64,000 nt of DNA from contig OY970066.1 in assembly GCA_963705285.1 (NCBI GenBank), positions 1,426,001-1,490,000 of the forward strand, written 5' to 3'. Positions 42,630 to 49,671 of the stretch are shown piece after piece. Each line of letters opens with the position of its first letter. Position 1 is the stretch's first letter. The position numbers and the translations under genes are program-made. A model generated the notes under the pieces. It searched no databases and was not told the DNA's origin. It saw only the letters and a program-made list of their open reading frames with translations. This DNA comes from JACMLD01 sp963705285. GTDB taxonomy: Bacteria; Bacteroidota; Bacteroidia; Chitinophagales; Chitinophagaceae.

Positions 42630-43460
42630 ATGGATAAGCTGTTCAGGCAATTACCATCGTTTAAAGGCAAAGGTAGGTTAGCGCGTTTGTTCATGGCAGG
42701 CGATATAAAACATAAAACAGATATTGAATTAACGGGTAAATATGGTGTCCGTTACCTGCTTCCGAATATTATTGAGTCCATTGGTTTTGATATTTTTATA
42801 AACGGTGAATACGAACCCGAAATACAAGATTTGATTTGTAAACTGTTGCCGCAGAACGGTTGTTTTCTTGATCTGGGTGGTAATATTGGAGCAATTGTTA
42901 TACCCACCGCTAAACGTCGACCCGATATAAAAGCATATTCTGTAGAAGCTGCGCCATGGATTTTTAGCTATCTCCAGGCAAACGTGGAAAGAAACAATTT
43001 AAAGAATGTGCAGCTCATAAACAATGCACTTTTTGATAAAGATGATCAGGAACTGGATTTTTTTAGTCCCCCCGATAAATATGGTAAAGGATCGTTAGCT
43101 GCTGTTTTTACCAATAATGCGGTGAAAGTAAGGTCAAAAAAAATTGACACGCTGGTAGCAGATTTCCAACTTGACAAAGTAGACCTTATAAAAATTGATA
43201 TTGAGGGGTTTGAATATTTTGCTTTCAGAGGTGCTGAGAAGCTGCTACAAGGGTCTTCGGCACCGGTGATTGTGTTTGAATTTGTGGATTGGGCAGAAGC
43301 GCGGGCAAATGGCCTTCAGCCCGGGGCTGCGCAAGAGCTGTTGCTTCAAATGGGTTACCTGTTATACGAAGTGCGGGGTAGTCAATTAGTCAGGCGTGAC
43401 ACCGCTTTCACTTCAGGTTCATCCAACCTGGTAGCTTCAAAGAAGGAACTCATTTTTTAA
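42630..43460 (+). CDS. FkbM-family SAM-dependent methyltransferase
   Basis: A 276-residue methyltransferase. The SAM-binding motif I is CFLDLGGNIGAIVIP (about residues 88-102), motif II region is AYSVEAAPWIF, and the FkbM signature is DTLVADFQLDKVDLIKIDIEGFEYFAFRGAEKLL in consecutive blocks (about 175-205). FkbM enzymes O-methylate sugars or polyketides, and in Bacteroidota they are frequent in surface-glycan loci. This copy stands alone, between batC and an unrelated minus-strand ECF module, so its substrate is unknown. It starts with ATG 42630. Confidence 0.87.
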   Translation: MDKLFRQLPSFKGKGRLARLFMAGDIKHKTDIELTGKYGVRYLLPNIIESIGFDIFINGEYEPEIQDLICKLLPQNGCFLDLGGNIGAIVIPTAKRRPDIKAYSVEAAPWIFSYLQANVERNNLKNVQLINNALFDKDDQELDFFSPPDKYGKGSLAAVFTNNAVKVRSKKIDTLVADFQLDKVDLIKIDIEGFEYFAFRGAEKLLQGSSAPVIVFEFVDWAEARANGLQPGAAQELLLQMGYLLYEVRGSQLVRRDTAFTSGSSNLVASKKELIF

Positions 43461-43494
43461 TGGCTACTGGTAAAAATTATCTGGTAAGTACACC

Positions 43495-44100
43495 TTACTC
43501 TTCTTTCAACTGCTGCGCATGCTTTTTTAAATAATCAATGATTTGCTGTATCCGTTTTTCTTCTCTTGCCAAAGCCATTTTCTCCAATACAAAGTAAGTA
43601 AACAACATAAAGACAATATACACCGCCAGGAATATGCCTACCCAAACATTGAAATGATCCACCACTGCTTCTGCCAGGTATAGGCACATAGCCAGGTTCA
43701 GCAAAATAAAGTAAGCGGGCATATTCCACCGTACCTGTTTTTTTCTAAATACATAATAGCTTTCCCATTGCTGCAGGTGCATTACCGGCACCAGTGTATC
43801 ATTTATTTTTTTTATTTTAATGTAGGTGTACACCATCACCACCAGCTGCATTACAATCACCCCAAGGGCCACCAACAAACCTATATAGGTAAGAGTGCGC
43901 TTAAAAAATGTGCTGAACAAACCTACATAGGCTATTAAAATTATAATAGCGAACAGTACTGTAATACCTGTAGCCTGCTGGCGCAAGAGTTTTTCTTTTA
44001 TACCTGCAGGCAATTTATTGATGGCCAGCGCATCAATACCTTCTCTTTCTGCTAGTGGTTGCTGTTGCCACACATGTTGTATATCGTCAAAGTTTTTCAT
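43495..44100 (-). CDS. Hypothetical four-TM membrane protein downstream of an ECF sigma factor
   Basis: A 201-residue protein: a cytoplasmic N-terminus (MKNFDDIQHVWQQQPLAEREG), TM helices at about 46-64, 70-92, 126-145 and 150-170, and a charged C-terminal coiled region (EEKRIQQIIDYLKKHAQQLKEE). It overlaps the preceding ECF sigma gene by 14 bases, so the two are translationally coupled. In that position it may act as the membrane regulator of the sigma factor, but no zinc-finger anti-sigma motif is visible and the link is inferred from context. Confidence 0.65.
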   Translation of the reverse strand: MKNFDDIQHVWQQQPLAEREGIDALAINKLPAGIKEKLLRQQATGITVLFAIIILIAYVGLFSTFFKRTLTYIGLLVALGVIVMQLVVMVYTYIKIKKINDTLVPVMHLQQWESYYVFRKKQVRWNMPAYFILLNLAMCLYLAEAVVDHFNVWVGIFLAVYIVFMLFTYFVLEKMALAREEKRIQQIIDYLKKHAQQLKEE

Positions 44101-44578
44101 ACTTGTTATAGATTTCGCTGAGTTGTTTTTTAATGCGGTGAATTTTTACACGCAGGTTGTTCTCGGTAATGCCAGTTATGGCAGCAATTTCATCGTATGG
44201 TTTTTCATCCAGCACCAGCGTAATAATGAGGCGGTCTGTTTCGGCAAGCCGGCTGATGCAGGTATACAATAATTGCACATGGTCGTTTGCATTCGTTTCT
44301 TCGCGCAACAGGCCAATACCCGGATTGGCAGCATCAATTACCGTTATTTTCTTTTGTCTTAGCCAGGTGAGGCAGGTGTTGACTGCAATTCTATAAATCC
44401 AGGTGCTCCATTGGGCATCGCCCCTGAAATGCTGCATATTATTCCATACACGGATAAAAGTTTCCTGCAACAGATCCTGGGCCATGGCTTCATCGCCAGT
44501 ATAACCGAGACAGAGTTTACGAATGCCTGCTGCATATTCTTTATACAATGCGGTAAATGCTTCAGGCTGTTGTTTCAT
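44087..44578 (-). CDS. ECF-type RNA polymerase sigma factor
   Basis: A 163-residue sigma-70 family ECF factor. Region 2 spans about residues 8-75 (FTALYKEYAAGIRKLCLGYTGDEAMAQDLLQETFIRVW, then WSTWIYRIAVNTCLTWLR). Region 4 spans about 105-158 (RLAETDRLIITLVLDEKPYDEIAAITGITENNLRVKIHRIKKQL, in pieces). There is no region 3. It directs transcription of a small regulon; the target promoters are not evident. It is followed by an overlapping membrane-protein gene that may regulate it. Confidence 0.92.
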   Translation of the reverse strand: MKQQPEAFTALYKEYAAGIRKLCLGYTGDEAMAQDLLQETFIRVWNNMQHFRGDAQWSTWIYRIAVNTCLTWLRQKKITVIDAANPGIGLLREETNANDHVQLLYTCISRLAETDRLIITLVLDEKPYDEIAAITGITENNLRVKIHRIKKQLSEIYNKYEKL

Positions 44579-44613
44579 TATGTATTGGATGCAGGATCGG
44601 GGGAATTATTACA

Positions 44614-44700
44614 GATTTTTAAATTAAAAATTAAAAAGTCAAAATTAAAAAGACTGGGAAAAGAAGTAATTCAAAATATAAAATTCAAAATTTACAATAA
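44614..44700. repeat. A-rich direct heptamer arrays between the phosphoesterase and ECF genes
   Basis: The left part (about 44619-44655) has AAATTAA AAATTAA AAAGTCA AAATTAA AAAGACT. The right part (about 44667-44700) has AATTCAA AATATAA AATTCAA AATTTAC AATAA. Unlike the other gaps, the two parts look direct rather than inverted. AATTCAAAATTTACAATAA (44682-44700) recurs exactly at 31499-31517. The array ends one base before the metallophosphoesterase stop codon. Confidence 0.5.
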
Positions 44701-44701
44701 C

Positions 44702-45808
44702 CTAAGCGGGTAATTGGTCAAAAATATAAGACAGCGGAGATTGCTCCAGCACTTTTCTCGACGAGCTGCCATCGGTATTGATTTCCCATTTGATCAGCCG
44801 GATGTATCCGCCTTCTATTTCAATGCCGGAGATATCGCCATCATCAAAACAACAACAGCCGGTATTGAAATAAGAAGGGTAGGCCATACTTTTTACAAAT
44901 TTTTTCCCCTGGTATTCTTTGGCATAACCTTCCAGGTCGGCTTCAATTTTTTGAATGGTTACCGGGTCGCCGGCCAGTTTTGCTTCCTGTAACTGATGCG
45001 TCAGCAAATCAATATGGTCGAGCGATGCAAAGACAGGTTTATGCGTATGGCCGGATATAAACACGAGCTGTTTTTGGGTAGCACTCCAATCATACATTAT
45101 AATATTGTGCGTATCTACCAGTGCAAAAGAATCGGAAGTAGTGTTTACATTAATATTCAGGAAGCGTTGTATGGGCGTCCAGATGGCAGCTACCACCCAG
45201 GTGCTGAATGGGTTGCCATCGCTTCTTTTATCGCCCTGGTGCCCATGTGTAAGAAACAGCGAGTAAGTTTTGTTATTGTATTGCGTTTGTAACTCTATGC
45301 CTTCGTATATTGTTAGCGCATCGCCAAAGATCGGTTTTAAATAGAGCATTTGCTGAAAAGGATATTTCCATTCAAGATCATGATTGCCAAAGACCCGGTA
45401 GTAGCGGTTTTGTTGCAGAAAGCGAACTTCCGATTGTAATGCACGTTTGTTTGCTTTCATTACCACATCGGGTGTGTTCTCCCAGAGTTCTTCGCAATCG
45501 CCCAGGTTGATAAATGTAAAATCGTTTTTGTAATAATAATCCAGCGCAGAGATGTAATTGTTTTCGGCAATGGCAAAATCATCGGCATAATCCCTGGCGC
45601 CTTTGTGCTGGTCAGAAAAAAGGATGAATCGGCCGGCAGTTATATCAAATGGAATAATGGCATCGCCGGTTTTATTGCCATCGCGTATTTGCTTCAATAC
45701 AAAATCCAGCGATTCAAACACATCTTTTTTTACCGGCGAAGAAGAAATTTTGTTGGCCAGCCTTGTCACCGGTTTCCGCAATATCCTTTGTAAAAATTTT
45801 TTAAACAT
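44702..45808 (-). CDS. Calcineurin-like metallophosphoesterase
   Basis: A 368-residue protein with the full set of metal-binding motifs: D-x-H as FSDQHKGARDYADDF (about residue 58), GD as INLGDCEELWE (about 97), GNHD as VFGNHDLEW (about 143), GH as LTHGHQGDKR and GHTH as ISGHTHKP. The family covers phosphodiesterases, UDP-diacylglucosamine hydrolases and nucleases; length and layout do not match LpxH, so no substrate is assigned. It starts with ATG 45808, and a heptamer element separates it from the next gene upstream. Confidence 0.88.
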   Translation of the reverse strand: MFKKFLQRILRKPVTRLANKISSSPVKKDVFESLDFVLKQIRDGNKTGDAIIPFDITAGRFILFSDQHKGARDYADDFAIAENNYISALDYYYKNDFTFINLGDCEELWENTPDVVMKANKRALQSEVRFLQQNRYYRVFGNHDLEWKYPFQQMLYLKPIFGDALTIYEGIELQTQYNNKTYSLFLTHGHQGDKRSDGNPFSTWVVAAIWTPIQRFLNINVNTTSDSFALVDTHNIIMYDWSATQKQLVFISGHTHKPVFASLDHIDLLTHQLQEAKLAGDPVTIQKIEADLEGYAKEYQGKKFVKSMAYPSYFNTGCCCFDDGDISGIEIEGGYIRLIKWEINTDGSSSRKVLEQSPLSYIFDQLPA

Positions 45809-45829
45809 GGAGGAGAGAAGCTTTTAGCG

Positions 45830-45991
45830 GTGAGTCGTGAGCCGTGAGCCGTGAGCCGTGAGCCGAAATTAAAGTCCCTAAAATACTAACAGACCCGCGA
45901 TTATGGTGATTAGTTTGCGGTTAAATTATTCTATAGCAAGCACTAACAGCTAACAGCTAACAGCTAACGGCTAATAGCTGATTGCTAACAG
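45830..45991. repeat. Inverted heptamer arrays (GTGAGCC / CTAACAG) between two minus-strand genes
   Basis: The left arm has five in-register words: GTGAGTC at 45830, then GTGAGCC at 45837, 45844, 45851 and 45858. The right arm has seven: CTAACAG at 45943, 45950 and 45957, CTAACGG, CTAATAG, CTGATTG, and CTAACAG at 45985. The right arm read on the minus strand (GTTAGCT phase) is an inverted relative of GTGAGCC. The array ends 7 bases before the stop codon at 45999. The 78-base centre has no gene. This is the cleanest heptamer register in the window. Confidence 0.75.
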
Positions 45992-45998
45992 CTTTCGA

Positions 45999-47168
45999 TT
46001 ACACCCTGATATATATCTTTCGTTTATCAAGCCAGTAAGCTATCAGCCAGTAAAAACCCACCATACACAATGCATAAAAAAGTGAACCATTATACAGGTT
46101 AGTTGAAATGTTCTTGCAAATATGTTCATTAAACCACGGAAGTGGGCTGGTATACACCGGTTTTCCGTCAGGCGCCACATGATCCGTCCACCGCAGCAGG
46201 CCCAGCACTCTCGGAAGAAAGCCGCTCAGGAAAAAAATAAACAATGGGTTTTTACCAAATGCGTCGAAGAATTTGGTAATGCGGGGTTTGAGGTTCCGTA
46301 GTTCAATTACATAAATCAGAACAGCCAGTATAAAAATGGCGAGCCCGCTGGTATATACTACAAAAGAACTCGTCCATATTTTTTTATTGATAGGAAAAAC
46401 CATGTGCCAGCAAAAGCCCGCAAAAAGCAATACACCGGCTGTTACAAAAAGACCTGTACACATTTCAAAGGTTTTTCCTTTTTGAATGATGTAGCTGCCA
46501 GCCAGGTAACCAAAAATTACCTGGGCAATGGCCGGCAGGGTACTCATGATACCTTCGGGGTCGAATGGGATACCCTCGCCTTTGTACATGTGGGGGATAC
46601 CCAGTATTTTTTTGTCGATGGCTGTACCAAACCAACCGCCGATGCTGTACGGATCAGCAGGGTTGCCAAGCAGGCAGAGTGCCCAGTATCCTAATAATAA
46701 TATTGCGGCGGCCACAAAAGCACCACGGGGTTTACAGAAATAGATAATGAGCGACGCAAATAAATAGCACAGCGCAATGCGTTGCAGTACGCCCAGTATG
46801 CGAACACCATTTTGCGGATTGTCTGGGTTTACCCAATGACGAAATGCCAGGTGATCACTGCTCCAGCTTAAAAAAGGCGACCAGTTTAAAAAAAGGCCGA
46901 TCGCAAAAATGAGGATGGCTCTTTTGAAAACTTTTGTAAGAAAAATTTGGGTGCCGGCGCCTTCCATTTTAGGCATTACAAAGGCCATGGAATTGCCGAC
47001 GGCAAAAAGAAAAAACGGGAAAACCAGGTCGGTAGGCGTGCATCCGTGCCAGGGGGCATGTTCCAGGGGAGAATAGATGTACTGCCAGCTACCGGGGTTG
47101 TTAACCAGTATCATAAATGCAACCGTGGCACCGCGAAAAATATCAAGGGAATAAAAACGTTGGTTCAC
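45999..47168 (-). CDS. Acyltransferase-like membrane protein (DUF5009 / HGSNAT family)
   Basis: A 389-residue polytopic protein whose start MNQRFYSLDIFRGATVAFMILVN is the signature of the DUF5009/heparan-alpha-glucosaminide N-acetyltransferase-like group (NagX relatives). About ten membrane helices and the loop block APWHGCTPTDLVFPFFLFAVGNSMAF follow; the His in PWHG corresponds to the family's conserved loop histidine. Such proteins transfer acetyl groups across the membrane to amino sugars or are of unknown role. It is a single gene on the minus strand, divergent from the polysaccharide locus. Confidence 0.8.
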   Translation of the reverse strand: MNQRFYSLDIFRGATVAFMILVNNPGSWQYIYSPLEHAPWHGCTPTDLVFPFFLFAVGNSMAFVMPKMEGAGTQIFLTKVFKRAILIFAIGLFLNWSPFLSWSSDHLAFRHWVNPDNPQNGVRILGVLQRIALCYLFASLIIYFCKPRGAFVAAAILLLGYWALCLLGNPADPYSIGGWFGTAIDKKILGIPHMYKGEGIPFDPEGIMSTLPAIAQVIFGYLAGSYIIQKGKTFEMCTGLFVTAGVLLFAGFCWHMVFPINKKIWTSSFVVYTSGLAIFILAVLIYVIELRNLKPRITKFFDAFGKNPLFIFFLSGFLPRVLGLLRWTDHVAPDGKPVYTSPLPWFNEHICKNISTNLYNGSLFYALCMVGFYWLIAYWLDKRKIYIRV

Positions 47169-47393
47169 GGCATTAAGATAAAGAGATTCAAAGAGAAATA
47201 AGAGAAAAAGCGGGAAGTGATGGGCCCTATGTTAACGTGAAGTAAGTTCGATTGGTAATAAGATTGACCCCTGAAATCGTTTGATGGTTACTACGTGGTG
47301 TATACGACATTTATATCCATATCAGGTTCAGGTTGCTCCTAATTTATTGATGGCACAATCTTTTTGTCTCATCACCTGTTAGCTAGTTTTCTC

Positions 47394-47427
47394 TTTGTAT
47401 TCTTAGCTACAAAAACACCTATATTTG
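47394..47427 (+). promoter_or_regulatory. Promoter of the polysaccharide locus
   Basis: TTTG at 47394-47397 and TATATTTG at 47420-47427, spacing 22, match the Bacteroidota -33/-7 consensus exactly. A second -7 candidate TAATTTTG lies at 47660-47667 without a clear -33. The first promoter would produce a leader of about 310 bases before upxY. Confidence 0.6.
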
Positions 47428-47744
47428 CAGCAATTGTGAAACCAGGGTTTGTGAGCCAGAACAGTTATTATTATTGATAACTGCACGTCCCGATAAACAA
47501 CGTAGCATACCTGTGAAGAAGACAACGCTCCTGCTTTGCATAGTAAACATTTTGGAAAAGGGTGTAAGCGGTAATTAAAGTTACCCTTTATGCCCTTTTC
47601 GCTTATAGAGTATTTAAAATTTTGCTACATAAATAGCTAATTTTCAGCAGTTTGCAAATTAATTTTGTGACTGAGGTGGCGAAGCTTTGACCGGTTCACA
47701 AACTTTTTATCCTTTTATAGTGTGTTTTTATAATTTGATAAGGC
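47428..47744 (+). promoter_or_regulatory. Long untranslated leader of the polysaccharide locus
   Basis: No ORF is supported here. AAAAGGG (near 47557) pairs with CCCTTTT (near 47593), enclosing GGTAA/TTACC; GTGA/TCAC flank a further imperfect stem near 47669-47701. A structured leader directly upstream of an UpxY antiterminator gene is the arrangement on which these NusG paralogs act in Bacteroides capsule loci. The rest of the 576-base intergenic gap (47169-47393) shows nothing I recognise. Confidence 0.4.
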
Positions 47745-48263
47745 ATGGTTGTAGAAAAAAGATGGTTGGCTATATATACCAAGCCACGATGGGAAAAGAA
47801 GATTTTTCGCATCCTGTCAGACAAGGGGATTCATGCCTATTGCCCATTAAATAAAGTACACCGTAAATGGAGCGACCGCATTAAACTGGTGGAAGAGCCC
47901 CTGTTTAAATCGTATGTTTTTGTGCGGGTAACAGCAGAGGAAGAAGATGTGGTAAAAAGGGTGCCCGGTGTGCTCAATTTTGTGTATTGGCTGGGTAAGC
48001 CTGCAGAGGTAAAACAGGGTGATATAAACAGAATTAAGCGATTTTTAAAGGATTATCAGGATGTGGAAACCTTTGCAGTTCAATTGCTACCCAATACCCG
48101 GGTCATAATCACATCGGGTTTGCTCATGGACAGGGAAGCAAGGGTGATAAGCACCAGTAAGAAAAGAGTAGAAGTAGAAATCAGCAGTATGGGATATAAA
48201 CTGGTGGCGTATGTTGACAAAGCTAATGTAACACCGGTAAGCACGCTTTCGGAAAGATTATAA
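47745..48263 (+). CDS. UpxY-family transcription antiterminator (NusG paralog)
   Basis: A 172-residue NusG-like protein: an NGN domain (residues about 5-110; RWLAIYTKPRWEKKIFRILSDKGI, HAYCPLNKVHRKWSDR, LFKSYVFVRV, VPGVLNFVYWLGKPAEV) followed by a KOW-like C-terminal domain (about 118-172; NTRVIITSGLLMDREARVI). Relatives are the first gene of capsule/exopolysaccharide operons and let RNA polymerase read through the long operon. Position and orientation fit that role exactly. Confidence 0.92.
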   Translation: MVVEKRWLAIYTKPRWEKKIFRILSDKGIHAYCPLNKVHRKWSDRIKLVEEPLFKSYVFVRVTAEEEDVVKRVPGVLNFVYWLGKPAEVKQGDINRIKRFLKDYQDVETFAVQLLPNTRVIITSGLLMDREARVISTSKKRVEVEISSMGYKLVAYVDKANVTPVSTLSERL

Positions 48264-48272
48264 ACTGCCATA

Positions 48273-48854
48273 TTGATTTCAGAAACGTTGAGTTATTTTA
48301 TACATTCCACTGCAGTTATGGATGCAGGTGCGCAAATTGGCGAAGGCACCAAAGTGTGGCATTTTTCGCACATTATGCCGGGAGCCATCATTGGCTCCAA
48401 TTGTATCATCGGGCAGAATGTATATGTTGACCGGGACGTGATCATCGGGAACGGGGTTAAAATTCAGAACAATGTATCGTTGTACAATGGCGTTGTGGTA
48501 GAAGACGATGTTTTTCTGGGCCCATCTATGGTTTTTACCAATGTTATTAATCCGCGTAGCTTTATTGAAAGAAAAGATGAGTTTAAAGCAACCATTGTGC
48601 GCAAAGGGGCTACTATTGGGGCAAATGCAACAATTGTGTGCGGCGTGGAGATTGGCGCCTATGCATTAGTGGGGGCAGGTGCGGTAGTTACAAGAGATGT
48701 GGTTCCTTTTGCGTTGATCATGGGCAATCCGGCAACTCAAACGGGCTGGGTAAGCGAGCAGGGGCACAAACTAAAGTTTAATAATGGACATGCTTTTTGC
48801 GACCAAGAACAGCAAACGTACATGCTAAACAATAACCAGGTTCAAAAATTATAA
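48273..48854 (+). CDS. Left-handed beta-helix acyltransferase (WbpD/WlbB-like sugar N-acetyltransferase)
   Basis: A 193-residue trimeric hexapeptide-repeat acetyltransferase. Hexapeptide turns run from about residue 12 to 150 (AQIGEGTKVWHFSHIMPGAIIG, QNVYVDRDVIIGNGVKIQNN, KGATIGANATIV). The FSHI and VFTNVINPRS blocks resemble UDP-3-amino-2,3-dideoxy-glucuronate N-acetyltransferases. It should N-acetylate a nucleotide-linked amino sugar for the polysaccharide. The start is TTG at 48273; another in-frame TTG at 48288 (SYFIHSTAV) is equally possible. It begins 9 bases after upxY. Confidence 0.82.
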   Translation: MISETLSYFIHSTAVMDAGAQIGEGTKVWHFSHIMPGAIIGSNCIIGQNVYVDRDVIIGNGVKIQNNVSLYNGVVVEDDVFLGPSMVFTNVINPRSFIERKDEFKATIVRKGATIGANATIVCGVEIGAYALVGAGAVVTRDVVPFALIMGNPATQTGWVSEQGHKLKFNNGHAFCDQEQQTYMLNNNQVQKL

Positions 48855-48863
48855 TCATTGGCC

Positions 48864-49667
48864 ATGCCAACCTCTACTAAATATCTTGCTTTCTTATTGC
48901 TCTCAGCATTGGTTTTTTGCAGTTGCCAGCCGAGTAAGAAAGTGCACCAGGAGCGGATTTATTTGCAGGGCATAGATTCTGGTGCGCTGGACGGCATTGT
49001 GGTGCCAGAGCCGACTATACAAAAAGGTGAATTGTTATCCATTACTGTATTTAGCGATAACCCGGAAGCCACAGCGTTGTACAACCAGATGCAAACAAGC
49101 ACCGGTGCTATTGGCACGTCGTCTACTGATGGAACAAATAGCGGCGGAGGACGTGGTTACCTGGTTGATATACAGGGGAATTTTTTGTTTCATAGCCTTG
49201 GGCCGGTACATGCAGAAGGGCTTACAAAAACGCAACTAAAAACACTACTTGAACAAAAGCTGGATACTTTCTTGAAACATCCGTACGTTGATATCAGGTT
49301 TTTAAACAAACGAGTAACGATGCTCGGCGAAGTATCTAAACCAGGCATCATCAATATACCCGAAGACAGGCTGACGATTCTTGATGCTTTGGCTTTATCG
49401 GGAGACATAACTGTTTTCGGCCGGCGCGACAATATTTTAGTTGTAAGGGAAGAAAATAATAAAAGAACCACAGCCAGGCTAAACATAAAGGATGCTGGTA
49501 TCTATAAATCACCGTATTTTAACCTGCACAGCGGAGACTTGGTATATATTGAACCAATCCGAAAAAAGCCTGCAGGAACAGATCAAACATTACTTAGAAA
49601 TGTATCACTGGCGGCAACATTTGTGTCAGTGCTGGCCATATTATATTCTGTATTAAGGACCAATTAA
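48864..49667 (+). CDS. Wza-like polysaccharide export lipoprotein
   Basis: An outer-membrane auxiliary (OPX) protein that forms the export channel for surface polysaccharide. ATG 48864 gives the lipoprotein signal MPTSTKYLAFLLLSALVFCSC. A Poly_export domain (about residues 45-145; PTIQKGELLSITVFSDNPEA) and an SLBB domain (about 150-230; VTMLGEVSKPGIINIPEDRLTILDALALSGD) follow. A terminal hydrophobic segment (LAATFVSVLAILYSVLRTN) is unusual for Wza but common in the short Bacteroidota versions. It is followed 4 bases later by the Wzc-like kinase. Confidence 0.92.
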   Translation: MPTSTKYLAFLLLSALVFCSCQPSKKVHQERIYLQGIDSGALDGIVVPEPTIQKGELLSITVFSDNPEATALYNQMQTSTGAIGTSSTDGTNSGGGRGYLVDIQGNFLFHSLGPVHAEGLTKTQLKTLLEQKLDTFLKHPYVDIRFLNKRVTMLGEVSKPGIINIPEDRLTILDALALSGDITVFGRRDNILVVREENNKRTTARLNIKDAGIYKSPYFNLHSGDLVYIEPIRKKPAGTDQTLLRNVSLAATFVSVLAILYSVLRTN

Positions 49668-49671
49668 TTAC

